A DNA stretch of 45,514 nt from UMGS1387 sp045541355. GTDB lineage: Bacteria > Bacillota > Clostridia > Oscillospirales > CAG-382. Of the stretch, positions 32,667 through 40,362 are shown one piece after another. Position 1 is the stretch's first letter. The number at the start of each line of letters is the position of its first letter. The DNA lies in contig JAZQIW010000087.1 in NCBI GenBank assembly GCA_045541355.1, positions 1 to 45,514 of the forward strand, given 5' to 3'. Both the position numbers and the translations under genes were made by a program. Below the pieces are notes generated by a model. That model was not told where the DNA came from and ran no database searches. It saw only the letters and a list, made by a program, of their open reading frames with translations.

Positions 32667-34106
32667 TTAATACGCCTTGCCCCAATAAACGAGCTTTTTA
32701 GCAGGTTTACCGCAGCAAACGCACTTGTCGGAAAGAGTTTCCTGGTCAAAGGGGATGCATCTGGAGCCGACGCCGGTTGCAGCCTTTACGCCGTCTTCAC
32801 ATTCTTCATCACCGCACCACATAGCGCGAACAAAGCCGTCGCCGTTCTTTTCAAGGGCTTGCTTAATTTCATCGAGGGTTGTGCAGTCATAGGTATGCTT
32901 TTTACGGTTTTCGAGAGCGATATTATAAAGACCGGCTCTTACCTCTTCAAGCTTAGCCTTTGCAGTCTCAACGATTCCGTCAAGGGAAGCGTCGCACTTT
33001 TCGAGATTATGGCGTGTGCCGATAACGCACTTGCCTGCTTCAATATCACGGGGACCGAGTTCTATTCTTACGGGAACGCCCTTCATTTCATACTGAGCGA
33101 ACTTCCAGCCGGGGCTGTTGTCGCTGTCATCTATATGAACGCGGATACCTGCATCTTTAAGCTCATTGTAAAGAGCGTACGCTCTGTCAAGAACGCCTTC
33201 CTTATGCTGTGCAACAGGAACGATAACCACCTGAATGGGGGCAACGGCAGGGGGAAGAACAAGACCGTTGTCATCACCGTGAGTCATAATAATGGCACCT
33301 ATAAGGCGGGTTGTTGTACCCCAAGAGGTCTGGTGAGGATATACATCAACATTGTCACGTGACTTGTATGTGATATCAAATGCCTTTGCAAAGCCGTCAC
33401 CGAAGTAGTGGGATGTACCTGCCTGAAGTGCTTTACCGTCATGCATGAGAGCTTCAATAGCATATGTGTCCTCGGCGCCTGCGAACTTGTCTGAGGGAGT
33501 TTTCGGGCCCTTTACAACAGGCATTGCAAGATCCTTTTCGCACACATCTGCGTAGATGTTCAGCATCTGAAGGGTTTCTTCTCTTGCTTCTTCAGCTGTC
33601 GCGTGCATCGTGTGACCTTCCTGCCAGAGAAATTCTCTTGTTCTGAGGAAGGGTCTTGTTGTCTTTTCCCATCTTACAACACTGCACCACTGATTGTAGA
33701 GAACAGGCAGGTCGCGGTAGGAATTGATAATCTTTGCAAAATGCTCACAGAAGAGTGTTTCGGAGGTAGGGCGAACGCAAAGACGTTCAGTAAGAGGCTC
33801 GCTTCCGCCGTGGGTTACCCATGCAACCTCTGGTGCAAAGCCTTCAACGTGCTCCTTCTCCTTGTTGAGCAGGGATTCGGGAATGAACATGGGCATATAA
33901 ACATTCTGATGTCCCGTTTCCTTAAATCTTGTGTCCATGATGTTCTGGATGTTCTCCCAGATAGCGTAGCCGTAGGGACGGATAATCATGCATCCCTTTA
34001 CGCTTGAGTAGTCAACGAGATCAGCGTTCTTTACAATGTCGGTATACCACTGTGCAAAGTCGGCATCTCTCGATGTGATTTGTTCAACTTGCTTTTTTTC
34101 TGCCAT
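32667..34106 (-). CDS. proS: Prolyl-tRNA synthetase, type 3 (archaeal/eukaryote-like)
   Basis: Charges tRNA-Pro with proline in the cytoplasm. 479 residues, the short class II form without the editing (INS) domain found in the roughly 570-residue bacterial type. Marks: motif 1 area PYGYAIWENIQ, motif 2 FLRTREFLWQEGHTMH, and GTSHYFGDGFAKAF; motif 3 GDDNGLVLPPAVAP. Anticodon-binding domain follows, then a C-terminal zinc-type domain with Cys in CGDEEC and CVCCGKPAKKLVYWGKAY, the family C-terminus. GGAAAGG ribosome binding site. No T-box motif (GGTGGNACCGCG-like) was found in its 185-nt upstream gap. Confidence 0.97.
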   Translation of the reverse strand: MAEKKQVEQITSRDADFAQWYTDIVKNADLVDYSSVKGCMIIRPYGYAIWENIQNIMDTRFKETGHQNVYMPMFIPESLLNKEKEHVEGFAPEVAWVTHGGSEPLTERLCVRPTSETLFCEHFAKIINSYRDLPVLYNQWCSVVRWEKTTRPFLRTREFLWQEGHTMHATAEEAREETLQMLNIYADVCEKDLAMPVVKGPKTPSDKFAGAEDTYAIEALMHDGKALQAGTSHYFGDGFAKAFDITYKSRDNVDVYPHQTSWGTTTRLIGAIIMTHGDDNGLVLPPAVAPIQVVIVPVAQHKEGVLDRAYALYNELKDAGIRVHIDDSDNSPGWKFAQYEMKGVPVRIELGPRDIEAGKCVIGTRHNLEKCDASLDGIVETAKAKLEEVRAGLYNIALENRKKHTYDCTTLDEIKQALEKNGDGFVRAMWCGDEECEDGVKAATGVGSRCIPFDQETLSDKCVCCGKPAKKLVYWGKAY

Positions 34107-34123
34107 TATATTTTTCCTTTCCC

Positions 34124-34146
34124 GCTTTTCTTTAAAATAGAAAAGC
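34124..34146. repeat. T-rich hairpin upstream of proS
   Basis: GCTTTTCT (34124-34131) pairs with AGAAAAGC (34139-34146), followed on the plus strand by TTGGCAAAAGAAAC. Same pattern as the other T-rich elements. On the minus strand it lies just before the proS ribosome binding site. Confidence 0.55.
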
Positions 34147-34186
34147 TTGGCAAAAGAAACCTATTCGGGTTCTTTATGCCTTTTTT

Positions 34187-34192
34187 ATTATA
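34187..34192 (-). promoter_or_regulatory. Possible -10 box of proS
   Basis: Minus strand reads TATAAT (in GATTATAAT) about 80 nt upstream of the proS ATG. No good -35 box is found at 16-18 nt, so this is a weak call. Confidence 0.3.
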
Positions 34193-34211
34193 ATCTGTTA
34201 TTGGTGATCTA

Positions 34212-34290
34212 TTGGTGCTTCATTTTGCCGTCAATGAGACAGACGGCAAAATGAGTGGGATTTTCGCTGCCTGAAAATTTTTAGCACCAA
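34212..34290. repeat. Nested inverted repeats between pgcA and proS
   Basis: Outer TTGGTGCT (34212-34219) pairs with AGCACCAA (34283-34290); inside, CATTTTGCCGTC (34221-34232) pairs perfectly over 12 bp with GACGGCAAAATG (34242-34253). The outer arm starts next to the pgcA stop codon. There is no T run directly after the stems on either strand, so it is not a standard terminator. Confidence 0.7.
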
Positions 34291-34291
34291 C

Positions 34292-36010
34292 TCAATTCAT
34301 CAGAGCTGTCATATCCTTTGTATATGCCGCAATTTTTTCATCAACGGCTGCCCGTGTCTTGTCATTTGCAAGATAGTAAAGCTTAACCTTAGGCTCTGTA
34401 CCCGAGGGACGGACAAAAATCTTGTCGCCGCAGTCGGTTGTAAAGAGAAGAACATCGGACTTGGGAAGCTTTATGGTATCTGTTGTGCCGTCGGCATTTT
34501 TTATAATGCTTGCCTTGTAGTCGGCAAAGGAAACAATCTTTTTGCCTCCGACAGAGCTTGGTGCGTTGTCGCGCAGATTCTGCATGAGAGCTTTCATCTT
34601 GTCTGCACCCTCAACGCCGGGGAATGCGAGGTTCTGAACACCTTCAACGTAGTAGCCGTACTTTTCAAAGATACCGCAGAGAACGTCATAAAGTGTCTTG
34701 CCCTGCTTTGCATAGAATGCCGCCATTTCGACAATAAGCATTGAAGCAGAAACGGCGTCCTTGTCTCTTGCGTAGCTGCCGCAGAGATATCCGTAGCTTT
34801 CCTCAAAGCCGAAGATGTAGGTGTGCTCATGTGTTTCTTCAAACTCCGTCATCTTTTCGCCGATGAACTTAAAGCCCGTAAGAACGTCCATTATTGTAAC
34901 GCCGTTTGCCTTGCATATTGCATCGGCAAGGGGTGTGCTTACTATGGATTTGATAACGCAGGCATTTGCGGGAAGATTGCCCGTAAGCTTTCTTGCCTCA
35001 ATGATATAGGAAATAAGCATACAGCCTATCTGGTTACCCGTAAGGGGAATAAATTCACCCTCGCCTGTTCTGAGAATAACGCCTACTCTGTCGGCATCGG
35101 GATCTGAGCCTACAAGAAGGTCGCAGCCTTCTCTCTTTGCTATTTCAATACCTAAAGCAAAGCCTTCCTTGTCCTCGGGATTGGGACTCTTTACCGTCGG
35201 GAAAGAGCCGTCGGGAACCATCTGCTCCTCAACTGTATACAGGTGCTTGAGACCTGCTCTCTTTAAAACCTCCGGTATGAGCACGGCACCCGTTCCGTGG
35301 AAGGGTGTGTACACAACCTTGAAGGTGTCCGCAACGGCGGGAATTGCCTCGGGGTTTATGCGGTGTGCGAGTACGACCTCGAGATATTTTTCATCGACCT
35401 CTTTGCCGATAACCGTTATAAGACCTGCCTTTACACCCTCATCAAAGTCCATTCTCTTTACGCCGGTGAAAATATCAACGCTGTTTATGGCGGAGGAAAC
35501 AATCTCAGCCTGTTCGGGACTTATCTGTGCACCGTCGCCCCAGTATGCCTTGTAGCCGTTGTAAATCTTGGGGTTGTGAGATGCTGTGATGTTGATGCCG
35601 GCACCCGCCTTCATGTCGCGTATGGCGAAGGAAAGCTCGGGTGTTGGCCGTGGTGCATCGAATATATAAACCTTTATGCCGTTTGCGGCAAGAACCTCGG
35701 CGCAAACTCTGGAGAAGATGTCGGATTTAATTCTTGTATCGCTTGCGATGATAACACCGCTTTCGGAAAGACCGTTTTTGTTAACAAGAACGGCAAGCCC
35801 CTGTGTTGCCTGTGAAACGGTATAAATGTTCATGCCGTTAATGCCTGCTCTTATAACGCCGCGAAGTCCTGCGGTCCCGAAGGACAAAGGAGCATAAAAA
35901 CGCTCTTTGATTTCGCTGTCATTTCCTTTTATTTCCTCAAGCTCGGTTCGGAGTTCATTGTCAAGTCCTTCAAATGCAAGCCAATTTTTGTATTGCTGTA
36001 AGTAGTCCAT
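34292..36010 (-). CDS. pgcA: Phosphoglucomutase / phospho-sugar mutase
   Basis: Moves phosphate between C1 and C6 of glucose (or a related sugar), linking glycolysis to nucleotide-sugar and wall-polymer synthesis. 572 residues, typical of the Firmicutes PgcA-type alpha-D-phosphohexomutase. Marks: catalytic Ser loop GINITASHNPKIYNGYK (Ser about residue 143), metal loop GSDPDADRVGV, sugar-binding loop GFEESYGYLCG, and phosphate-binding RPSGTEPKVKLYY near the end. AAAGGAG is 8 nt before the ATG. Lies 28 nt after the TSCPD-domain gene; probably one transcript. Substrate (glucose or mannose phosphate) cannot be settled from sequence; the exact symbol is tentative. Confidence 0.92.
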   Translation of the reverse strand: MDYLQQYKNWLAFEGLDNELRTELEEIKGNDSEIKERFYAPLSFGTAGLRGVIRAGINGMNIYTVSQATQGLAVLVNKNGLSESGVIIASDTRIKSDIFSRVCAEVLAANGIKVYIFDAPRPTPELSFAIRDMKAGAGINITASHNPKIYNGYKAYWGDGAQISPEQAEIVSSAINSVDIFTGVKRMDFDEGVKAGLITVIGKEVDEKYLEVVLAHRINPEAIPAVADTFKVVYTPFHGTGAVLIPEVLKRAGLKHLYTVEEQMVPDGSFPTVKSPNPEDKEGFALGIEIAKREGCDLLVGSDPDADRVGVILRTGEGEFIPLTGNQIGCMLISYIIEARKLTGNLPANACVIKSIVSTPLADAICKANGVTIMDVLTGFKFIGEKMTEFEETHEHTYIFGFEESYGYLCGSYARDKDAVSASMLIVEMAAFYAKQGKTLYDVLCGIFEKYGYYVEGVQNLAFPGVEGADKMKALMQNLRDNAPSSVGGKKIVSFADYKASIIKNADGTTDTIKLPKSDVLLFTTDCGDKIFVRPSGTEPKVKLYYLANDKTRAAVDEKIAAYTKDMTALMN

Positions 36011-36038
36011 AATAATCTCCTTTGTTTTGTGAAAATAA

Positions 36039-36287
36039 TTATTCGCCTATCTTTTCAAGTGCCCTTGCAAGCTGGTCGGGACAGGATGTGTCCTTAAAGC
36101 CGCATTTTATGCCCGAAAGCTTTTGTATGGCAGCTTCGACCTCCATGCCTTCAACAAGCCGTGCCACACCCTGTGTATTGCCGTTACAGCCGCCTTCAAA
36201 TTCGACATGCTTTATAATGCCGTCTTCGACCTCAAGATTTATTGCTCTTGAGCAGGTACCGCGGGTGGCATATCTTATACTTGCCAT
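36039..36287 (-). CDS. TSCPD-domain protein (TIGR03905-type)
   Basis: 82-residue protein consisting only of a TSCPD domain, known otherwise as the C-terminal part of some B12-dependent ribonucleotide reductases, where it carries conserved Cys. Seen: RGTCSRAINLEV, EGGCNGNTQGVARLVEGM and the name-giving CGFKDTSCPDQLARAL. The four Cys could bind metal; the role of the stand-alone form is not known. AAAGGA lies 10 nt before ATG. First gene of a minus-strand unit with pgcA. Confidence 0.88.
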   Translation of the reverse strand: MASIRYATRGTCSRAINLEVEDGIIKHVEFEGGCNGNTQGVARLVEGMEVEAAIQKLSGIKCGFKDTSCPDQLARALEKIGE

Positions 36288-36331
36288 TTGTAATCAGTCC
36301 TTTGCCTTTTAAATATATGTTTATTCAATAT

Positions 36332-36337
36332 AGTATA
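36332..36337 (-). promoter_or_regulatory. Extended -10 promoter of TSCPD-pgcA
   Basis: Minus strand reads TGGTATACT: TATACT with TG one base upstream. The -35 region (TTTTAT) is poor. It lies 45 nt from the ATG in the 203-nt divergent gap to ecfT. Confidence 0.55.
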
Positions 36338-36444
36338 CCATACATTTTTTTAAAATAAAAGAGTTTTTTTCAAATTAGAATACATTTTTTGCACTTACCG
36401 CCCCTTTTTTATAAAAAAGTGTGGAACTATTCAAAAAGATGTGT

Positions 36445-36450
36445 TACAAT
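36445..36450 (+). promoter_or_regulatory. Extended -10 promoter of ecfT-truA
   Basis: TGTTACAAT: TACAAT with a TG one base upstream; at 17 nt the -35 match is weak (TGGAAC, 36422-36427). Start near 36457, about 34 nt before ecfT. Confidence 0.55.
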
Positions 36451-36490
36451 ATATACGGAATAATTTGATTTTTGCAGAAAGGATGCTGTT

Positions 36491-37309
36491 ATGCTGTCCG
36501 ATATGACGTTGGGTCAGTTTTTTCCGGGGAACTCGCTCATTCACAGATTTGACCCGAGACTGAAGATAATATCAATAGTGTTGTATATAGTGGCAATATT
36601 TTCGGCAGCCTCCTATGAGGCATTTGCGGCAATTGTCATAACTACGGTTCTGATTGTTGCCCTGTCGGGACTCAGCCCGAAAATTATCTTCAAGAGCTTA
36701 AAACCCGTTTTGTTTATCCTGTCCTTTACGGTTATTGCAAATCTTCTGTGGACAACGGGAGATGTGCCGATATTTGAGTGGTGGGTAATAAAGATTTACC
36801 CCGAGGGTATCTCCTATGCCTTTATAATGGCGCTAAGAATAGTATGCCTTATTGTCAGCACCTTTGTGCTTTTGACATATACTACTTCACCCGTAGCCCT
36901 TACCGACGCGATTGAAAGACTGCTTTCGCCCTTTAAAAGAATAGGGCTTCCCGTTCACGAGTTTTCCATGATGATGACAATAGCACTTCGCTTTATCCCA
37001 ACGCTTGTTGAGGAAACCGAAAAGATTATGAATGCCCAGAAGGCAAGGGGCGCAGACTTTGAAAGCGGAAACCTCCTGAAACGTGCAAAGGCACTTGTTC
37101 CCATACTCATACCTCTTTTTGTTTCTGCGTTCAGAAGGGCAGACGAGCTTGCCTCGGCGATGGAATGCCGCCTCTACCACGGCGGAGACGGAAGAACAAG
37201 AATGAAGGTCATGAAGGCAGGTGCGGGGGATGCTGCGGCAACGCTTTTGTTTGCACTGTTCTCGGTGCTTGTGATTGCATCAAGATTTTACTTTACGAGG
37301 GTAATATGA
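36491..37309 (+). CDS. ecfT: ECF transporter transmembrane subunit EcfT
   Basis: Couples the two ATPases of an energy-coupling-factor vitamin/metal transporter to the substrate-binding S component in the membrane. 272 residues, five to six membrane segments. Marks: GNSLIHRFDPRLKIISIV at the N-terminus and the two Arg-containing coupling motifs, AQKARGADF and AMECRLYHGG. The stop overlaps the truA start (ATGA), a layout kept in many Firmicutes. The ATPase genes ecfA1-ecfA2, normally just upstream, are not here: the gene has its own promoter and starts the unit. Confidence 0.94.
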   Translation: MLSDMTLGQFFPGNSLIHRFDPRLKIISIVLYIVAIFSAASYEAFAAIVITTVLIVALSGLSPKIIFKSLKPVLFILSFTVIANLLWTTGDVPIFEWWVIKIYPEGISYAFIMALRIVCLIVSTFVLLTYTTSPVALTDAIERLLSPFKRIGLPVHEFSMMMTIALRFIPTLVEETEKIMNAQKARGADFESGNLLKRAKALVPILIPLFVSAFRRADELASAMECRLYHGGDGRTRMKVMKAGAGDAAATLLFALFSVLVIASRFYFTRVI

Positions 37310-38076
37310 CAGAGCTTGAAAACAAAATTGCGGGCAGGAAGATTGCCCTTGAAATAATGTATGACGGAAGCCTGTTTCACGGCTGGCAGGTACAGAACAA
37401 TGCCGCAAGCGTTCAGGGCAGACTGCAGGATGCACTTGAAAGTGTGCTCGGGGTAAGACCTGATGTTTGCGGCTGTTCGAGAACAGATGCAGGGGTTCAC
37501 GCACAGAGCTATGTCTGCCACATTTTGGAGAAGGATTCGACGGTTGCCGCCGAAAGACTTCCATCGGCACTCAACTTCCATCTTCGCGACAGCGGCATTG
37601 CCGTGAAGAAGGCGGAGATAAAGAGCGAGGACTTTCATGCAAGATATTCCTGCACAGGCAAGGAATATGTATATAAAATCTGGAACGCAAGATATATGAA
37701 TCCTTTTATGAAGGACAGGGCAATGTTCTATCCCATGGACATCGACATTGATAAAATGCGTTTTGCAGAAGAGGAATATGTCGGAACACATGATTTTCGC
37801 TCGTTTATGACAAAGGGCTCAAAGAACGAGGACAACACCGTGAGAACGGTGAAATATTTTAAAGTAGAAAGAGACGGAGAGCTTATAACGATATCTGTCT
37901 GTGCCGACGGTTTTCTTTACAACATGGTGAGAATCATGGTCGGCACATATATAGACCTTGCACGAAGGGGCGAGAGCCGCGGTGCGGTTACAAGGATAAT
38001 CGAAGCATGCGACAGAAAATATGCAGGGGATACGGCACCGGCGATGGGACTTTATCTGAACCGAATTTTTTATTAA
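37306..38076 (+). CDS. truA: tRNA pseudouridine(38-40) synthase TruA
   Basis: Makes pseudouridine at positions 38-40 of the tRNA anticodon arm. 256 residues from ATG 37306, which overlaps the ecfT stop in ATGA; an upstream in-frame ATG lies deep inside ecfT and is rejected. Marks: ALEIMYDGSLFHGWQVQNN, catalytic Asp in GCSRTDAGVHAQ, YSCTGKEYVYKIWNA, and the C-terminal FLYNMVRIMVGT. Its last codons form one arm of the terminator hairpin that follows. Confidence 0.95.
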   Translation: MTELENKIAGRKIALEIMYDGSLFHGWQVQNNAASVQGRLQDALESVLGVRPDVCGCSRTDAGVHAQSYVCHILEKDSTVAAERLPSALNFHLRDSGIAVKKAEIKSEDFHARYSCTGKEYVYKIWNARYMNPFMKDRAMFYPMDIDIDKMRFAEEEYVGTHDFRSFMTKGSKNEDNTVRTVKYFKVERDGELITISVCADGFLYNMVRIMVGTYIDLARRGESRGAVTRIIEACDRKYAGDTAPAMGLYLNRIFY

Positions 38077-38086
38077 AATTCGGTTT
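38059..38086 (+). terminator. Terminator overlapping the truA stop
   Basis: AACCGAATTTT (38059-38069) pairs with AAAATTCGGTT (38075-38085) around TTATT; the truA TAA is at 38074-38076 inside the stem. Only TTT precedes AATG, so termination efficiency is uncertain. Confidence 0.6.
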
Positions 38087-38413
38087 AATGAATAATGAAT
38101 AATGAATGATGAATAATTAAGAATTAATGTAGTTTTTACGGCAAAATTCATCAATTTAGAAATAAAAATCAAGAATTAAAATCAAGAAAAAATTTGCCCT
38201 GAGCAAATTTTCACAACAATTATTCATTATTCATTAACCATTAATCGTCATGGGCTTTTATGGTTTTATACAAAACGTATTTCTGCCGCAACTTAGTTGG
38301 ATAGTCAGGAATTAACCTAAAAAAACAAATTCAAGAAAAATTTGCCTTGAGCAAATTTTCACAACAATTATTCATTATTCATTATTCATCATTCATTATT
38401 CATTAACCATTAA
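38081..38413. repeat. Heptamer-repeat inverted repeat between truA and dnaX
   Basis: Left arm (38086-38118) repeats AATGAAT/AATGATG units; right arms (38220-38236 and 38364-38406) repeat ATTCATT units, so the ends are inverted copies. Inside, a direct repeat is seen twice (38183-38244 and 38331-38413): each has the hairpin AAAATTTGC-CYTGA-GCAAATTTT, then CACAACAATTATTCATT and ATTAACCATTAA. The second copy runs into the dnaX ribosome binding site (TTAAGGAG). No gene in this 347-nt gap. Confidence 0.8.
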
Positions 38414-38423
38414 GGAGTTTTCT

Positions 38424-40067
38424 ATGTCACAGTATATGGCTTTATACAGAAAGTACAGACCTGCGGTATTTTCCGATGTTGTCGGTCAGGAGCATATCAC
38501 AAGAGTTTTGCGAAGCGAAATCATGCAAGGCTCTGTTTCCCATGCTTATCTTTTCTGCGGCTCAAGGGGAACGGGCAAGACAACCTGCGCAAAGATTCTT
38601 GCCAAGGCAATAAGCTGTGAAAACCCTGCTGACGGGGACCCTTGCGGAGTCTGTGACAAATGCCGCAGCTTTGAAAACTCATTTGACATAGTTGAAATGG
38701 ATGCGGCATCCAACAACGGTGTTGAGGATGTAAGAGAGCTGAGAGAAAGAATAAACTTCATGCCTGCCGAGATGAAGCGCAGGGTTTATATAATAGACGA
38801 GGTACATATGCTGTCGGTCGGAGCATTTAACGCACTTCTGAAAACCCTTGAAGAGCCGCCCGAGCATGTTATGTTTATTCTTGCCACCACCGAGCTTAAC
38901 AAAATCCCTGCCACCATTCTTTCGAGATGCAAGCGTTTTGACTTTCACAGAATAAGCCCCGATGATATTGTTTCGAGGCTTGAATATATTGCCGAAAAGG
39001 AAAATATAGGAATAGAAAAGGATGCCTTAAGGCTTATAGCAAACCTTGCGACGGGCGCCATGCGTGATGCCCTTTCGATGCTTGAATTGTTTGTGGGACG
39101 TGAGGGCATAACAAGGGAGCTTGCCGAAAGAAGTCTTGGCGTTGTCGGAAACGAGACGGTTTTAAGACTGCTTCGGAGAATTGCCGACAAGGATGCATCT
39201 GCGGCACTCGACATTATTTCCGAGTCCTACAACTCCAGTAAGGACCCGGCTGTTTTGTGTGCCGAGCTTGGTAATATGCTAAGGGATCTTCTTGTGATGA
39301 AGTACGCAAGCTCCAATGTTTCCACCCTCATTGACGAGGGGGCGGATGTTATAAATACCCTTCGTGACGTTGAGGACAAGTTCACTCCCGAAAGGCTGCT
39401 GTATTGCACAGAGGTTGTCGAAAATGCCTCCTCAAAGCTTGCAAAATCGGGGCTTTCCAGAAGAACCGTTCTTGAAATAATGGTAATGCGCCTTTGTGAC
39501 AGCAGGCTTTCATCAAGTCCCGAGGCGATTTTAGAGAGAATATCTGCACTTGAAGCGGCACCGAGAAGCGTGTCTGCTCCTACTCCCGCGCCTGCTGCAC
39601 CAAAGGCAGAGACAAAGCCCGAGCCGGAGGAACAGACGGTGAGGGAAGATGCGCCCTTTGACGATGCACCGCCCTTTGATTTTGACGATGTACCGCCGCC
39701 GACAGATGCACCGCCCTCCTTCGGCAGACCCGAGCCGCCAAAGCCTCTCGGCAGCGACAAGCCAAGGGCAAAGACCGAGGAAAGCCTTTCTGAAATGATA
39801 GCCTTTGGTGACATTTTAGAGGAAATCAAGGCTCGCGACGTGATGCTTTTCTCCATGTTTAACGATGCGAGAGGGTATCTTGACGGCGATATTGTTACAA
39901 TCAAGGCTGATTCCATGGCAGTATTTATGACAGAGGCAGATGCCGAAAAGAAGGCTATTGTTGCGGAATGTGCAAGCAAGGTTCTCGGATATCAGGTGAA
40001 GGTAAATATCATTGAGAGCACCGAAGAACAAAAGAAGAATCCGAATGATGACTTCCCCATGTTTTAA
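38424..40067 (+). CDS. dnaX: DNA polymerase III subunit gamma/tau
   Basis: Clamp-loader ATPase that assembles the beta clamp and holds the replisome together. 547 residues. Walker A GSRGTGKTTCAKI (about residues 45-57), zinc ligands in CENPADGDPCGVCDKC, Walker B/sensor region DEVHMLSVGAFNALLKTLEEPP, and SRCKRFDFHRIS. Domain III to about residue 360, then a Pro/Ala/Glu-rich flexible stretch (about 385-455) and a short C-terminal domain. Start follows TAAGGAG by 8 nt. No slippery A run for a gamma-making frameshift was noticed. The usual partners ybaB and recR do not follow. Confidence 0.97.
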   Translation: MSQYMALYRKYRPAVFSDVVGQEHITRVLRSEIMQGSVSHAYLFCGSRGTGKTTCAKILAKAISCENPADGDPCGVCDKCRSFENSFDIVEMDAASNNGVEDVRELRERINFMPAEMKRRVYIIDEVHMLSVGAFNALLKTLEEPPEHVMFILATTELNKIPATILSRCKRFDFHRISPDDIVSRLEYIAEKENIGIEKDALRLIANLATGAMRDALSMLELFVGREGITRELAERSLGVVGNETVLRLLRRIADKDASAALDIISESYNSSKDPAVLCAELGNMLRDLLVMKYASSNVSTLIDEGADVINTLRDVEDKFTPERLLYCTEVVENASSKLAKSGLSRRTVLEIMVMRLCDSRLSSSPEAILERISALEAAPRSVSAPTPAPAAPKAETKPEPEEQTVREDAPFDDAPPFDFDDVPPPTDAPPSFGRPEPPKPLGSDKPRAKTEESLSEMIAFGDILEEIKARDVMLFSMFNDARGYLDGDIVTIKADSMAVFMTEADAEKKAIVAECASKVLGYQVKVNIIESTEEQKKNPNDDFPMF

Positions 40068-40082
40068 GCAAATAAAAGAGAG

Positions 40083-40102
40083 TCCCGACCGCAAGGTCGG
40101 GA
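40083..40102. terminator. Hairpin terminator after dnaX
   Basis: TCCCGACC-GCAA-GGTCGGGA, 8 bp with a GNRA loop, then TTTC; 15 nt after the dnaX stop. A second near-identical copy lies at 40335-40358. Confidence 0.65.
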
Positions 40103-40139
40103 TTTCAGCCTGTTGAAAAAGAATATTTTGTACATTTAA

Positions 40140-40295
40140 GGAAAACCCCCGGCGAGGGTTTTCCTCTTATTTGCCCTAAAAAGGCAAATAATTCACCTTT
40201 CCTGCGCCATGTTAAGCACAGGAGTTTCGCTGTCTGCGGACAGCGACCAAAGGCTTCTCGCCTTTGGAAACTCGGTCGCTTTCTTAAAAGAAAGC
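40140..40295. repeat. Array of five further hairpins in the dnaX downstream gap
   Basis: In order: GGAAAACCC/GGGTTTTCC (40140-40164), TATTTGCC/GGCAAATA (40168-40190), TCGCTGTC-TGCG-GACAGCGA (40227-40246), CCAAAGGC-TTCTC-GCCTTTGG (40247-40267) and GCTTTCTT/AAGAAAGC (40278-40295). The last is followed by TCCGCAAAGAATTTC, shared with the element at 42376. No gene is supported between 40068 and 40362. Confidence 0.75.
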
Positions 40296-40334
40296 TCCGC
40301 AAAGAATTTCGTAACGGTTTTTTCGATAAACTCG

Positions 40335-40358
40335 AGTCCCGACCGCAAGGTCGGGACT
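40335..40358. terminator. Second copy of the GNRA-loop hairpin, facing the dehydrogenase end
   Basis: AGTCCCGACC-GCAA-GGTCGGGACT, a 10-bp stem followed on the plus strand by TTTTCTC. It ends 5 nt from the stop of the minus-strand dehydrogenase gene and may block transcription coming from the left as well. Confidence 0.65.
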
Positions 40359-40362
40359 TTTC

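Noticed and set aside
34107..34291. T-box leader of proS
   Set aside because: No T-box consensus loop and no terminator/antiterminator pair; only nested inverted repeats.
38244..38330. tRNA or small RNA gene in the truA-dnaX gap
   Set aside because: No cloverleaf pairs, no CCA end and no T-loop sequence found.
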